DNA of 64,000 bases from assembly GCA_029265315.1 (NCBI GenBank), contig JAJUJM010000002.1, forward strand, positions 1 to 64,000, read 5' to 3'. The position numbers and the translations under genes are program-made. This document shows, in pieces, positions 1-10,232 of the stretch. Numbering within the stretch: position 1 is the first letter of the stretch; each line of letters starts with the position of its first letter. This DNA comes from Actinomycetota bacterium (GTDB lineage: Bacteria; Actinomycetota; Coriobacteriia; Anaerosomatales; PHET01). A model generated the notes under the pieces. That model was given only the letters and a program-made list of their open reading frames with translations, was not told where the DNA came from and did not search any database.

Positions 1-122
1 AGAACGGAATCCCCCCAATTGACCATGCAGGTCCCCCCGACCCGGCTGTACATGGACAAATGGTACCCAAGGAGCCCCATCTCGCCAAGACCAGCGCGAC
101 AGCGAGCACGAACCGACAAGCA

Positions 123-154
123 GGTAGGGCCCGGTGTCTCCACCGAGCCCTACC
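123..154 (-). terminator. Hairpin downstream of tRNA-Ala
   Basis: A 14-bp inverted repeat with one mismatch (GGTAGGGC and GCCCTACC as outer arms) surrounds a 4-nt loop. It lies 11 nt beyond the 3' end of the tRNA on the minus strand. No strong U-tract follows, as is common for high-GC actinobacterial terminators. Bases 1-122 hold no gene that I can support. Confidence 0.55.
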
Positions 155-165
155 GTGTGTCCTCA

Positions 166-241
166 TGGTGGAGCCTAGGGGGATCGAACCCCTGACCTCT
201 TGGCTGCCAGCCAAGCGCTCTCCCAGCTGAGCTAAGGCCCC
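166..241 (-). tRNA. tRNA-Ala (anticodon GGC)
   Basis: The reverse complement folds as a 76-nt cloverleaf. The 7-bp acceptor stem (GGGGCCT/AGGCTCC) has one G-U pair. The anticodon stem CTTGG/CCAAG carries the loop CTGGCAG, so the anticodon is GGC. The T arm contains GGTTCGATCC. The 3' CCA is encoded at 168-166. Confidence 0.96.
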
Positions 242-269
242 GTGAAGCCGCGCGAGAGCGGCATGCGGT

Positions 270-298
270 AGTCTACGGAACGCCCCTGCCAGGGTCAA
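270..298 (-). promoter_or_regulatory. Putative sigma70-type promoter for tRNA-Ala
   Basis: On the minus strand a TTGACC -35 (298-293) is separated by exactly 17 bp from a TAGACT -10 (275-270). The predicted start is about 20 nt before the tRNA 5' end. The promoter overlaps the last codons of the upstream transporter gene, so the tRNA can be transcribed independently. Confidence 0.6.
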
Positions 299-1334
299 TA
301 GCGACGTTGGCGCTGGAAGCATCCCCGGAGTCCGCCCCCGACGCGTCGGAATCAACGAAACTCTCAGAAGCCAGCCGGGCGTGCCCTTCGACCTCAACCA
401 CCGGCGCCGGCATGCCCTCAAGTCCGGCCTCGAACTCGATGCCCTCGTCCGGGGTGGTCGCTGCGGCGACGACTTCGCTCGTGATCATGCCGCCGAGCAT
501 CATCGATGCACCGAGCATCTCCATGACGGGCCACACTCCCGCCACTGACCAACCGATGAGTCCACCGAAGGCCGGTTCGGTCACGAGTATCAGGGCGACG
601 CGGGCCGGAGGCATCCTGCGCTGGGCCCATGTCTGTATGGCGAAGGCGAGTGCGCTGGCAAGCACGCCGCAGATGGCGATCGCCACGAGCACATCGACGC
701 GCGTGGGCAGGCCGGCATCCTCAGTGAGCAGAGAGATCGCGCTCGTGATGGCGGTGACGGTGAGGAGCTGCACGAGCGTGAGCGCCGCCGTGTCGTGCCG
801 CTCATCGGTAGAGCCCAGGATGAGCATGTGGACCGAGTACGCCACCGCACACACCACCACGAGCGTGTCACCCGTGACCCAACCACCAAGTCCGGAAGCG
901 TCGACGCCCGAGAGCATCCACAGCCCTACAAGCGCCATGGCTGCACCGACGATGGTCGGCTTGCGCGGCAGCTTCCGCAGAACCAACGCTTGGGCGAGAG
1001 GCACTATGACCACGTAGAGTCCGGTGATGAACGCGGCACGCGCGGGGGTCGTCGCCCTCTCTCCATCCAGTCCCCAGGTCTGGAAGATGTAGCCTGCTGC
1101 GAGAAAGACACCTGCGAGCAGACCCATGCGCAGGTTCGCGCCATCGAGGTGCGCGACACTTCGCGGGAACAGCGCGACGAACGCGACAGTCGCCACGGCG
1201 AAGCGCCAGCCGAGGAACGCATACATCGGGTAGGCCGCGATCGCATCGGCCACGATGACGAACGTGGCGCCCCAGATGGCCGCGACACAGACAAGGGCGA
1301 CGGCGGCCGCCCACCGTGACTCCGTGATCCCCAC
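273..1334 (-). CDS. DMT/EamA-family transporter
   Basis: This 353-residue membrane protein has the ten-helix pattern of two EamA repeats. The first repeat opens with AAIWGATFVIVADAI near residue 18, and the second begins near residue 155 (VVVCAVAYSVHMLIL). EamA proteins export or import small metabolites such as amino acids; the substrate cannot be read from the sequence. The last 60 residues are a hydrophilic acidic tail rich in Ala, Ser and Glu, unusual for the family and probably cytoplasmic. The GTG start directly follows the rsfS stop, which suggests translational coupling. It is the last protein gene of the nadD-rsfS run. Confidence 0.85.
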   Translation of the reverse strand: MGITESRWAAAVALVCVAAIWGATFVIVADAIAAYPMYAFLGWRFAVATVAFVALFPRSVAHLDGANLRMGLLAGVFLAAGYIFQTWGLDGERATTPARAAFITGLYVVIVPLAQALVLRKLPRKPTIVGAAMALVGLWMLSGVDASGLGGWVTGDTLVVVCAVAYSVHMLILGSTDERHDTAALTLVQLLTVTAITSAISLLTEDAGLPTRVDVLVAIAICGVLASALAFAIQTWAQRRMPPARVALILVTEPAFGGLIGWSVAGVWPVMEMLGASMMLGGMITSEVVAAATTPDEGIEFEAGLEGMPAPVVEVEGHARLASESFVDSDASGADSGDASSANVAIDPGRGVP

Positions 1335-1691
1335 TCAGGCGTCCGCCGAAAAGGGCACCCGAGGCGCATCGCCCCACAGCTTCTCGAGCCGGTAGAACTC
1401 GCGCTCCTCGGGCTGGAACACGTGCACCACGAAGTCGCCGTAATCGAGCAGCACCCACCTGCCCTCGTCCGAACCCTCTCGACCGATGGGCTTGAGCCCG
1501 GCCTCCTCTCGCAACCGGTCCTCGATCTCATCGGAGATGGCCCGGACCTGGATGGCGGTGTTGCCGGTGCAGATGACGAAGTAGTCCGTCACCACGAGCA
1601 GTTCGGCGACATCGATGATCACGACGTCGTCGGCCTTCTTGTCAGCCGCGGCCTGGGCCGCCCGGATCGCCCACTGCCTGACCTCGTCCAC
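1335..1691 (-). CDS. rsfS: Ribosome silencing factor RsfS
   Basis: The 118-residue product matches RsfS/Iojap in length and signature segments: VIIDVAELLVVTDYFVICTG at residues 24-43, and later WVLLDYGDFVVHVF. RsfS binds uL14 on the 50S subunit and blocks subunit joining when nutrients are short. It starts at GTG behind a strong purine-rich site (GAGGAAGGGGGAG). Its place after nadD, yqeK and a LytR_C gene is the usual arrangement in Gram-positive bacteria. Confidence 0.95.
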   Translation of the reverse strand: MDEVRQWAIRAAQAAADKKADDVVIIDVAELLVVTDYFVICTGNTAIQVRAISDEIEDRLREEAGLKPIGREGSDEGRWVLLDYGDFVVHVFQPEEREFYRLEKLWGDAPRVPFSADA

Positions 1692-1709
1692 GCTCCCCCT
1701 TCCTCAAGC

Positions 1710-2810
1710 CTACTTCGGCGGCTTGTAGTCCTTCCCGATGATGACGATCACATCTGTCACGTCCGCGGTCGAGGTCTCGACCACGACAGACCCCACGCCA
1801 AGGGCCTTGCGTACGGGTTCGCCTCGAGTCGCGTCACCCCGGCGCACGATGATCCGGGTTCCGCGATAGTCGAAACGGTCGGCGTTCTTCGTGTCGATGA
1901 CGCGAAAGCCGGAGCGTATCAGGACCTGCGCCGCCTCGCCCGCGATCCCTGGGACGCCCGCTCCGTTGTACACGATCACCCGCGTCACCTGCTCGCCCGC
2001 CTCCGGGTCGACCCCCCACCAGGTCTTGAGCAGGTCGGCGATCTCCGCTCGCTGCGGCTCGAAGTAGGTCTGGTCCCCCAGCTTGATGGGCTTGACCGGC
2101 ATGGGGACGATCGCGACGTTGTCCCTTGGCACGGCCTCCAAGTCCTTCCTCAGCGCGGCGAGACCGTCATCGCCTAGACTGCTCTGAACGGCCACGCCCG
2201 GAAGCGCGGCCACGCTCTGCGCCGTCAACGCATCGCGGTAGGCCTGGGCGGGAACCGCGACGTAACTCTCAAACGGGACGGTGAAGAAGTTCGACACGGT
2301 GGCGAGCGCCGTGTCGGCACCGCCCTGCCACGCTTCGCCGATACGCTCAAAGCCCCTTCCCGGGATGTCGACGAATGCACCCTCGGGCATCGCGATACCG
2401 AAGACCTGGCGAGACTGACGATCCACCCTGAGCGCCAGGTAGCCGACCGCCTCGTCGCCTTCGACACCTACGAACAGCACGTTCTCCTTGGTCCTTCGCT
2501 CACGTTCGTCCGGCGAGGCCGCGCGCTCCGCGAGTCTTCTCGCGTTCCAACGCGCGAACGTGTTCACGCCGTTGGCGATGAGCAGAAGCACGAGCAACAC
2601 CGCGACGACCACCGAGAGACCTTGGATGATGACGAGCAGGGCGTTACGGACCGAGCGGCCGATCCGGGCGAGCGCGACGGCCCGGTCGTGCCTCTTCTGG
2701 GCACGACGCGACGCTTTGAGTGCACCGGAACCCCGGCGCGACTGACGATACCCCCGCGGCATCTGCGGTGGATCAGGCACCCTTGAGCGTCTCGGGCGGT
2801 CCTGGCTCAC
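1710..2810 (-). CDS. LCP-like membrane protein with LytR C-terminal domain
   Basis: This 366-residue protein has a basic N-terminal cytoplasmic region, one transmembrane helix at about residues 57-79, and an extracytoplasmic part. The middle (about 105-245) looks like a diverged LytR-CpsA-Psr domain; I do not see the full set of conserved Arg/Asp residues. The end is a LytR_C domain (VIVYNGAGVPGIAGEAAQVL, then RSGFRVIDTKNADR). LCP enzymes attach polymers to peptidoglycan, but with a degraded core this one may only bind or regulate. The GTG start overlaps the yqeK stop as GTGA. Confidence 0.7.
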   Translation of the reverse strand: MSQDRPRRSRVPDPPQMPRGYRQSRRGSGALKASRRAQKRHDRAVALARIGRSVRNALLVIIQGLSVVVAVLLVLLLIANGVNTFARWNARRLAERAASPDERERRTKENVLFVGVEGDEAVGYLALRVDRQSRQVFGIAMPEGAFVDIPGRGFERIGEAWQGGADTALATVSNFFTVPFESYVAVPAQAYRDALTAQSVAALPGVAVQSSLGDDGLAALRKDLEAVPRDNVAIVPMPVKPIKLGDQTYFEPQRAEIADLLKTWWGVDPEAGEQVTRVIVYNGAGVPGIAGEAAQVLIRSGFRVIDTKNADRFDYRGTRIIVRRGDATRGEPVRKALGVGSVVVETSTADVTDVIVIIGKDYKPPK

Positions 2811-3385
2811 GGTCGCCCCCTGGCCACGAGCGCGTTCCAGACCTCGACGGTCAGAGGGTGGATGGGCTTTCGTGCCCTGACGACGTGCAACAGCGAGTGG
2901 CGATACGCTTCCGCGAAGAGGTCCTCAAGCGAGATCGTCCCGGCCGCCTCGCGCAGGTCGTCGACTCCTTTGTACTGACGTCCGGGTTCGATCATGTCGG
3001 CGACGTAGACCACCATGTCGAGCGGGGACATATCGATGGCCCCGAGCGTGTGCCGCTCTACGGCACTCAGAACGTCTGCCGACAGACCGGGCAGTTCGGA
3101 AGCCAGAGACGCGGCCGCCGTGCGGGCGTGCAAGAGCCGAGGCGCCATGCGATCGGCCCTGTGATCCAGAAGACCCTCTCGCTCAGCTGAGGCGATGAGC
3201 TGATCGTGCGGCACCTCGCGGTCCCAGTCATGCAACAGTCCCGCGAGTCGGGCCTCTTCGACATCGATGCCGTAGATTCGAGCCAGCGCAGCGCTCGTCT
3301 CCGCCACCCGCTCGCAATGTGCGAGGGCCTTGGCGCTCACCCTCTGTGCCAGCTTCGCGTGTGCGGTGTCGAAGTCGACACTCAC
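2807..3385 (-). CDS. yqeK: YqeK-family HD hydrolase (diadenosine tetraphosphatase)
   Basis: The 192-residue protein has an HD-domain layout: a His in AHCERV near residue 23 and the metal-binding HD pair in LAGLLHDWDRE near residue 50. Bacillus and Staphylococcus YqeK hydrolyses Ap4A symmetrically to ADP. It follows nadD by 4 nt and overlaps the next gene by 4 nt, matching the common nadD-yqeK-rsfS order. The start is GTG behind GGTGAGG. Confidence 0.92.
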   Translation of the reverse strand: MSVDFDTAHAKLAQRVSAKALAHCERVAETSAALARIYGIDVEEARLAGLLHDWDREVPHDQLIASAEREGLLDHRADRMAPRLLHARTAAASLASELPGLSADVLSAVERHTLGAIDMSPLDMVVYVADMIEPGRQYKGVDDLREAAGTISLEDLFAEAYRHSLLHVVRARKPIHPLTVEVWNALVARGRP

Positions 3386-3389
3386 GACC

Positions 3390-4007
3390 TCACCGAACCT
3401 CGTCGTACAGACCGTGTTTGACGATGTAGGTCACGACCGGCTCCGGAGTGAGATACCGGATCGGACGCCGCTCGGCGACGCGGCGCCGCAGGTCGGTCGA
3501 AGAGATCGCGAGGGCCGGCACCGTCAGGTACTCGATCCTGAAGCCGGTGGCCGCCCGCTCGTGCGCGCGTAAAGCCCCCTCGAGGTCATACCCAGGACGA
3601 GTCGCCGCGATGAAGGTGGCCAGCCCGGCTACGCGCTGCGCGTCCTTCCAGGTGACGATCTCCCACACCGCATCGGCTCCAGTGATGAAGAAGAGCTCGG
3701 TACGCGGGCCGTATTCGTCACGAAGCGCCTCCAAGGTATCGACCGTATAGGTCACACCCGGCCGGTCCACCTCCATGCGGCTCACGTCGAAGTCGGCGTT
3801 CGCAGCGGTGGCCAGAACGGTCATGAGGTACCGGTGCTCAGCGGGAGACACCCTCTGGTGCGTCTTGGCGGCCGGTGTGCCCGTGGGCATGAAGACGACG
3901 CGGTCCAGGTTGAACTGGACCAGCGCCTCCTCAGCCGTCACGAGATGCCCATAGTGGATGGGGTCGAACGTCCCACCCATGACTCCCAGTCGCGTGCCGC
4001 CGATCAC
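3390..4007 (-). CDS. nadD: Nicotinate-nucleotide adenylyltransferase
   Basis: NadD joins ATP and nicotinate mononucleotide to form deamido-NAD in NAD synthesis. The 205-residue protein shows the nucleotidyltransferase motif GGTFDPIHYGHL at residues 11-22 and the C-terminal ISSTDLRRRVAE motif. The GTG start overlaps the proA stop as GTGA, so nadD and proA are translationally coupled. An internal Val-Met at residues 9-10 could be an alternative start, but the overlap favours the longer form. Confidence 0.95.
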   Translation of the reverse strand: MIGGTRLGVMGGTFDPIHYGHLVTAEEALVQFNLDRVVFMPTGTPAAKTHQRVSPAEHRYLMTVLATAANADFDVSRMEVDRPGVTYTVDTLEALRDEYGPRTELFFITGADAVWEIVTWKDAQRVAGLATFIAATRPGYDLEGALRAHERAATGFRIEYLTVPALAISSTDLRRRVAERRPIRYLTPEPVVTYIVKHGLYDEVR

Positions 4008-5257
4008 TCGCGGATCTGCCCGTCTCCCATCAGCACGTACTTCGTCGAGGTCAGTGCTGCAAGCCCCATGGGACCTCGGGCATGGAGCTTCTGGGTCGAT
4101 ATGCCGATCTCGGCCCCCAGCCCGAACTCGCCACCGTCGGTGAAACGCGTGGACGCGTTCACATAGACGGCCGCTGCATCGACCTCGCGCAGGAAGCGTC
4201 GCGCTGCAACGTAGTCGGAGGTGACGATGGCCTCGGAGTGCTTGGTGCCGTACGTGTTGATATGCCGAATGGCCTCGTCAAGCCCCGACACGACCCTCAC
4301 GCTGATCTTGAGCTCGTGGTACTCGGTTCCCCAGTCCTCCTCAGTGGCCGGATGTATGCGCATCACGGCTCCCAACGAGCGGGTCTTGTCGTCGGCATAC
4401 ATCGTCACACCGTTCTCCTCAAGCTCCTTGAGGACCGGCGGGAGGACCCGCTCGTAGACGGCTTCGTCGCACAGGAGAGACTCGGCGGCGTTGCAGACAC
4501 TGGGTCGCTGGCACTTCGCGTTGACGACGATCCGCTGCGCCATCACGGGATCAGCGGACTCATGGATGTAGACATGACAGTTGCCGACCCCCGTCTCGAT
4601 GACGGGGACCTTCGCGTTCTCGACGACGCTTCGTATCAGGTTGGCGCCACCGCGAGGGATGAGGACGTCGATGAGGCCGTGCAGGCCCATCATCTCCTCT
4701 GCCGCGGCGTGGTCGGTCGACTCGATCGACTGGATGCAACCATCCGGCATGCCCGCACCCACAGCGGCCTCGGACAGCACGCGCGTCAGGGCCAGGTTGC
4801 TGTTGATGGCCATCGACCCGCCTCGCAGGATGACGGCGTTCCCGGTCTTGAGGCACAGGCCGGCCGCATCAGCGGTGACATTCGGACGGGCCTCGTAGAT
4901 CATCCCGACCACGCCCAAAGGCACCCGGATCTTCGTGAGCTCAAGGCCGTTGGGCAGGATGTTGCCTTCGACCACCTCACCGATGGGGTCAGGAAGCAGC
5001 GAGAGGGCCTTGAGCGCCTCGGACATGCTCTTGAGCCGGGCAGGATTGAGCTCGAGCCGGTCGATGAGACCTTCGGGCGTCCCTTTCTCCCGCGCCGCGG
5101 CGACATCGGCGGCGTTGGCCTCGAGTATCTGGTCGGTCTTGGCCGTCAGGGCGTGAGCCATGACCAGCAGCGCGCGATTGCGGGCACCTGCCGACGTCAC
5201 GCCCAAGACGCGCGCCGCCTCGCGAGCGCGTAGGGCGAGGTTCTTGACCTCAGACAT
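4004..5257 (-). CDS. proA: Glutamate-5-semialdehyde dehydrogenase
   Basis: ProA reduces glutamyl-5-phosphate to the semialdehyde in proline synthesis. The 417-residue protein has the aldehyde dehydrogenase fold and the catalytic Cys in KCQRPSVCNAAESLL. I chose the ATG at 5257 because AAAGGAG lies 9 nt upstream and MSEVKNLALRAREAA is a normal ProA start. A longer frame exists but runs back into proB. It is downstream of proB in the same orientation, so the two form a proBA unit. Confidence 0.96.
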   Translation of the reverse strand: MSEVKNLALRAREAARVLGVTSAGARNRALLVMAHALTAKTDQILEANAADVAAAREKGTPEGLIDRLELNPARLKSMSEALKALSLLPDPIGEVVEGNILPNGLELTKIRVPLGVVGMIYEARPNVTADAAGLCLKTGNAVILRGGSMAINSNLALTRVLSEAAVGAGMPDGCIQSIESTDHAAAEEMMGLHGLIDVLIPRGGANLIRSVVENAKVPVIETGVGNCHVYIHESADPVMAQRIVVNAKCQRPSVCNAAESLLCDEAVYERVLPPVLKELEENGVTMYADDKTRSLGAVMRIHPATEEDWGTEYHELKISVRVVSGLDEAIRHINTYGTKHSEAIVTSDYVAARRFLREVDAAAVYVNASTRFTDGGEFGLGAEIGISTQKLHARGPMGLAALTSTKYVLMGDGQIRE

Positions 5258-5312
5258 CGAATACCGCTCCTTTCGAGCGCCCCGGCTCATGGGCGCCTCA
5301 GCCACTGCTCGA

Positions 5313-6413
5313 CTACAGGACCGCGAGACTGTCGCGGTGCACCACCTCTTTGCCCGCAAGATGCGGATAGCGCTTTGCGATCTCGGACGTCTTCATGCCC
5401 TTGACGACCTCGAGATCGGCCGACCCGATGTCAGTCAGTCCCCGTGCGATGACTGAAAGCGAGAGGTCCTTCAATACTACCGCATCGCCCGCCACGAACA
5501 CGCCGCTGACTGACACGACACCGGCCGGCAGCAACGAGGCCTCCCGCTCCAGAAGCGCCCGCTTGGCTCCATCGTCGATGACGATCTCACCGGCCGGTCG
5601 ACGGCCGAGTGCGATCCACAGCTTGCGGGCGCCGATCGACCCCTTGGCCGGCGAGAACACGGTACCGCACGGACGACCCGCCGCCGCGTCGGTCACCACC
5701 CCTGGACGGCGACCGTCACACACCACCAGCGGGATTCCCGCCTTCATGAGCACGCGTGCGGCTTCGACCTTGGTCGCCATCCCACCGCTGCCGACGGCGC
5801 TGCCGCTCCCACCGGCTGCCGCCACGAGGTCGTCAGTGAGCTCGTCCACCTGCTCGAGGAGCCGGGCCTCGTCGGTGGCGCGAGGATCGGCGTCGTACAG
5901 CCCCTCGATGTCGGAAAGCAGCACCACCAGTTCGGCGTTGACCATGGTGGCGACGAGGGCCGCCAACGTGTCGTTGTCACCGAACCTGATCTCGTCGACC
6001 GCGACGGTGTCGTTCTCGTTGATCACCGGAACGACTCCGAGCGCGAGGAGACGCTCGAGGGTGTCCCGCGCGTGCAGGAACGCCTCTCGGTGCCCCGTGT
6101 CATGGCGCGTCAGGAGTACCTGACCGATGGTGACCCCTTGCTCGGCGAACAGTGCCGCGTAGCACTCGACGAGAGCGACCTGCCCCACACTCGCCGCCGC
6201 CTGCAACGAAGGCATGTCAGCGGGCCGAGACTGAAAGCCGAGGCGGGCCAGTCCGGCGGCGATCGCGCCGCTCGTCACCAGCAGGGGTCTGAACCCTTGC
6301 TCCTTGAGGCTGCATATCTGACCAACCAGGTCCCGTACATACGCTATGTCGACCGGGCCGCCGCCAGGGGCCAGCGTAGACGACCCGACCTTCACGACCA
6401 CGCGCTGGCTCAT
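5313..6413 (-). CDS. proB: Glutamate 5-kinase with PUA domain
   Basis: ProB phosphorylates glutamate in the first step of proline synthesis and is normally feedback-inhibited by proline. The 366 residues comprise the amino-acid kinase domain (VVVKVGSSTL at 5-14, then VTSGAIAAGL, NENDTVAVDEI and SGGMATKVEAA) and a C-terminal PUA domain from about residue 275. The ATG follows GGAGGCGGG. It lies 21 nt after obg and 55 nt before proA. Confidence 0.96.
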   Translation of the reverse strand: MSQRVVVKVGSSTLAPGGGPVDIAYVRDLVGQICSLKEQGFRPLLVTSGAIAAGLARLGFQSRPADMPSLQAAASVGQVALVECYAALFAEQGVTIGQVLLTRHDTGHREAFLHARDTLERLLALGVVPVINENDTVAVDEIRFGDNDTLAALVATMVNAELVVLLSDIEGLYDADPRATDEARLLEQVDELTDDLVAAAGGSGSAVGSGGMATKVEAARVLMKAGIPLVVCDGRRPGVVTDAAAGRPCGTVFSPAKGSIGARKLWIALGRRPAGEIVIDDGAKRALLEREASLLPAGVVSVSGVFVAGDAVVLKDLSLSVIARGLTDIGSADLEVVKGMKTSEIAKRYPHLAGKEVVHRDSLAVL

Positions 6414-6434
6414 CGCTTACCCGCCTCCCGGTCC

Positions 6435-7823
<1,389 letters not shown>

Positions 7824-7837
7824 TCATGGTATGCGAA

Positions 7838-7877
7838 CGAGCCCCCCGCCTGCAGTCACCTTCAGGCGGAGGGCTCG
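7838..7877 (-). terminator. Hairpin between rpmA and obg
   Basis: Two 15-bp arms (CGAGCCCCCCGCCTG and CAGGCGGAGGGCTCG) pair with one mismatch around a 10-nt loop. The hairpin lies 43 nt beyond the rpmA stop and 44 nt before the obg start. It likely ends or attenuates the ribosomal-protein transcript, so that obg is made in smaller amounts. Confidence 0.7.
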
Positions 7878-7919
7878 CGATCGTGCGGGTGTGACGCGCG
7901 CTCGTCGGGCAGCTGTCCG

Positions 7920-8174
7920 CTAGCCCTCGAGCGGTCGGACGTGCACGCGCCTCTTCAAGCCGCGCGTGAACTCGACGACTCCGTCACGAAGAGCGAACAG
8001 GGTGTCGTCCCCGCCGCGGCCGACGCCCTCGCCGGGGTGGAAGTGAGTTCCGCGCTGACGCACGATGATCGTGCCGGTGGAAACGGTCTGGCCCGCGAAC
8101 CGCTTGACGCCCAAGCGCTTGGCCCTGGAGTCACGTCCGTTCTTGGTGGAGCCGAGACCTTTCTTATGAGCCAT
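7920..8174 (-). CDS. rpmA: 50S ribosomal protein bL27
   Basis: The 84-residue protein has the canonical [16 protein letters not shown] start, [10 protein letters not shown], and [15 protein letters not shown]. bL27 lies near the peptidyl transferase centre and its N-terminus reaches the P-site tRNA. There is no Firmicutes-type cleavable N-terminal extension. It is 22 nt downstream of rplU, in the standard pairing. Confidence 0.97.
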   Translation of the reverse strand: MAHKKGLGSTKNGRDSRAKRLGVKRFAGQTVSTGTIIVRQRGTHFHPGEGVGRGGDDTLFALRDGVVEFTRGLKRRVHVRPLEG

Positions 8175-8196
8175 CTCTTACGATCCCTACCTTCGA

Positions 8197-8601
8197 CTAC
8201 TCAGCGGCCTCCGAAGCCTCAGCCGCCTGGACGACCGGCTCCTCGACCTGCTCGGCGGCCTTCTTCCTCGGCGCAGCCTTCTTCTTGGCGCCTCCGGCGG
8301 CCACGTCCGTGATGCGGACGCGCGTCAGGTTCTGACGGTGGCCCTTGAGACGCTTGTACCCCTTGCGCTTCTTGAACTTGAACACGACGGCCTTCTCGCC
8401 CTTGAAGTGCTCGATGACCTCACCGGTCACGGTGGCAGCGGCCAACGCGTCCGCATCCACGGTGATCGAGCCCTCGTCAGCGAGGAAGATGACGTCGAAC
8501 TTCACGGTCTCGCCGGGTGCGGCGTCGAGCTTCTCGACGCTGACCACGTCGCCAGCTGCGACCTTGATCTGCTTGCCACCAGTGGCAACGACTGCGTACA
8601 T
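8197..8601 (-). CDS. rplU: 50S ribosomal protein bL21
   Basis: The 134-residue protein starts MYAVVATGGKQIKVAAGD and carries the KFKKRKGYKRLKGHRQ rRNA-binding stretch. The usual family length is about 103 residues; the extra 30 or so C-terminal residues are an Ala/Lys/Glu-rich tail, an extension also known in other actinobacteria. I chose the ATG at 8601 over the adjacent TTG. A good promoter lies 43-71 nt upstream. Confidence 0.97.
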   Translation of the reverse strand: MYAVVATGGKQIKVAAGDVVSVEKLDAAPGETVKFDVIFLADEGSITVDADALAAATVTGEVIEHFKGEKAVVFKFKKRKGYKRLKGHRQNLTRVRITDVAAGGAKKKAAPRKKAAEQVEEPVVQAAEASEAAE

Positions 8602-8643
8602 CAACGGAACCCTTCGTTCGTTTGAGCAGACACGCGAGGAGCA

Positions 8644-8672
8644 ATCTTATCAGCCACTCTGAACAGCGTCAA
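8644..8672 (-). promoter_or_regulatory. Sigma70-type promoter for rplU-rpmA
   Basis: On the minus strand TTGACG (8672-8667) and TAAGAT (8649-8644) are separated by exactly 17 bp. Transcription would start near 8637, giving a leader of about 36 nt before the rplU ATG. This is the best housekeeping promoter I found in the window. Confidence 0.75.
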
Positions 8673-8728
8673 TGAAACCATGCTTCCAAACACGCTTCCG
8701 GGTGTGTCCATGGGCGCGACGCGTGTGG

Positions 8729-10219
8729 CTACCGGATCCCTTTGCGGCCGAACAGGCCGCTTCTGCCTTCGATGAGCACCCTCACCTCTGTGGGCTGGGC
8801 CTCCTCGTCCGGCACCACGGTGACGCGGCATCCCGTCTCAGCACGCAACGCCGCGACTATGTTGAGGCCCGGCTCGGTGATGAGGCGAAACGTCTCAGGC
8901 TCCAAGCCGAGAAGGTAGGCGTCCGCCCGTCCGGTCTTCAAGACCTCCCGCATCCGCCGTTCGACGGCGATCCTGCGTGTCGCAGCTGAGACGACGCGCC
9001 CCTCGCCGCCGCAGGTGGGACACGGCTCGGTGAGTATCCCGTACAGACCCTCGGTCACGTTCTTGCGGGTGATCTCCACGAGGTTCAAGCGCGACATCTC
9101 GCCCATGCGCGTCTTGGTGCGGTCTCGCTCCAACGCCTTGGCCAAGCGTGCCATGACCAGCTGACGGGACGCGGCGAGCTCCATGTCGATGAAGTCGATG
9201 ACGATGATTCCGCCTATGTCGCGGAGCCGGAGTTGACGAACGGCCTCGTCGGCCGCCTCGAGGTTCGTCTTGAGAATCGTGTCCTCGAGATTGCGCTTCC
9301 CCACGAAACGCCCCGTGTTGACGTCGATGGCGGTGAGTGCCTCGGTCTTGTCGATCGTCAGGTAGCCGCCGCTCGGTAGCGGGACGGTGCGCGTCAGCGC
9401 CGAATCGATCGTCTCCTGAAGCCCCTCCATCTCGAAGAGCGCCACCCTGTCGCGATGCAGGTGCACGCGCTTGACCAGCTGAGGTGACGTCTTCTTGAGA
9501 AACGAGATCACCTTGTCGAAGGTCGGCTTGTCATCGATCGTCAGGCGCCTGAACTCCTCTGAGAACACATCACGCACGAACCGCAGCGCGAGGTCCATCT
9601 CGGTGTAGATGACCTCGGGCGCCAGCGCCTCAGACGCCAAGTGACTCACACGCTTCCACAGCCGTAGCAGGAACTCGAGGTCCGTCTCCAGGTCGCGCGC
9701 CATGACGCCTTGTGCCACCGTGCGCACGATGACGCCCACGCCCTTGGGCACCTTCGGCGCCACGATGGAGTGGAGCCGGTCCCGTTCCGCATCGTCGAGC
9801 TTCTTGGACACCCCCACGAAGTCCGAGAACGGCATGAGCACCAGGAAGCGTCCGGGGAACGAGACCTCGGTGGTCACGCGGGCCCCCTTGGTCCCCATGG
9901 GATCCTTCACGACCTGGACCATCAGCTGCTGTCCCACTTTGAGCAGCTGCGAGATGGGCCGGCGGGGCATTCCCTCCACACCCTCGGGGTCGACCACTTC
10001 GTCGACATAGAGGAACGCGTTCTTCTCCAGGCCGATGTCGACGAAGGCGGCCTGCATGCCTGGCAGGACGTCCGTGACCTTGCCCAGGTAGACATTGCCG
10101 ACGACGCTGCGGCGGGGCCGTTCTATGTAGAGCTCCACGAGTTGCCGGTCTTCGAGCAGTGCGACACGGGTCTCGTTGCTATCGTGCGAGATGAGCATCT
10201 CGCGGGCCACGTCGGCCAC
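8729..10219 (-). CDS. rng: Ribonuclease G/E family endoribonuclease
   Basis: RNase G/E cuts single-stranded 5'-monophosphate RNA in mRNA decay and rRNA processing. The 496-residue protein has an N-terminal S1 domain (GNVYLGKVTDVLPGMQAAFV), the catalytic DNase-I-like region with DVNTGRF and IVIDFIDM, and a zinc-link Cys pair in CPTCGGEGRV. There is no long RNase E-type scaffold tail. I chose the GTG at 10219 because GGAGAGG lies upstream at good spacing; the ATG at 10198 is a possible shorter start. It follows the DUF2344 gene by 13 nt. Confidence 0.9.
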   Translation of the reverse strand: MADVAREMLISHDSNETRVALLEDRQLVELYIERPRRSVVGNVYLGKVTDVLPGMQAAFVDIGLEKNAFLYVDEVVDPEGVEGMPRRPISQLLKVGQQLMVQVVKDPMGTKGARVTTEVSFPGRFLVLMPFSDFVGVSKKLDDAERDRLHSIVAPKVPKGVGVIVRTVAQGVMARDLETDLEFLLRLWKRVSHLASEALAPEVIYTEMDLALRFVRDVFSEEFRRLTIDDKPTFDKVISFLKKTSPQLVKRVHLHRDRVALFEMEGLQETIDSALTRTVPLPSGGYLTIDKTEALTAIDVNTGRFVGKRNLEDTILKTNLEAADEAVRQLRLRDIGGIIVIDFIDMELAASRQLVMARLAKALERDRTKTRMGEMSRLNLVEITRKNVTEGLYGILTEPCPTCGGEGRVVSAATRRIAVERRMREVLKTGRADAYLLGLEPETFRLITEPGLNIVAALRAETGCRVTVVPDEEAQPTEVRVLIEGRSGLFGRKGIR

Positions 10220-10232
10220 TGGTCCTCTCCCG

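Noticed and set aside
1-122. Fragment of a gene at the left edge
   Set aside because: I found no frame with family resemblance and no ribosome-binding site; the segment is short and unassigned.
5258-5359. N-terminal extension of ProA to the upstream in-frame ATG
   Set aside because: The extra 34 residues overlap the end of proB and are not ProA-like, whereas the ATG at 5257 has a good Shine-Dalgarno.
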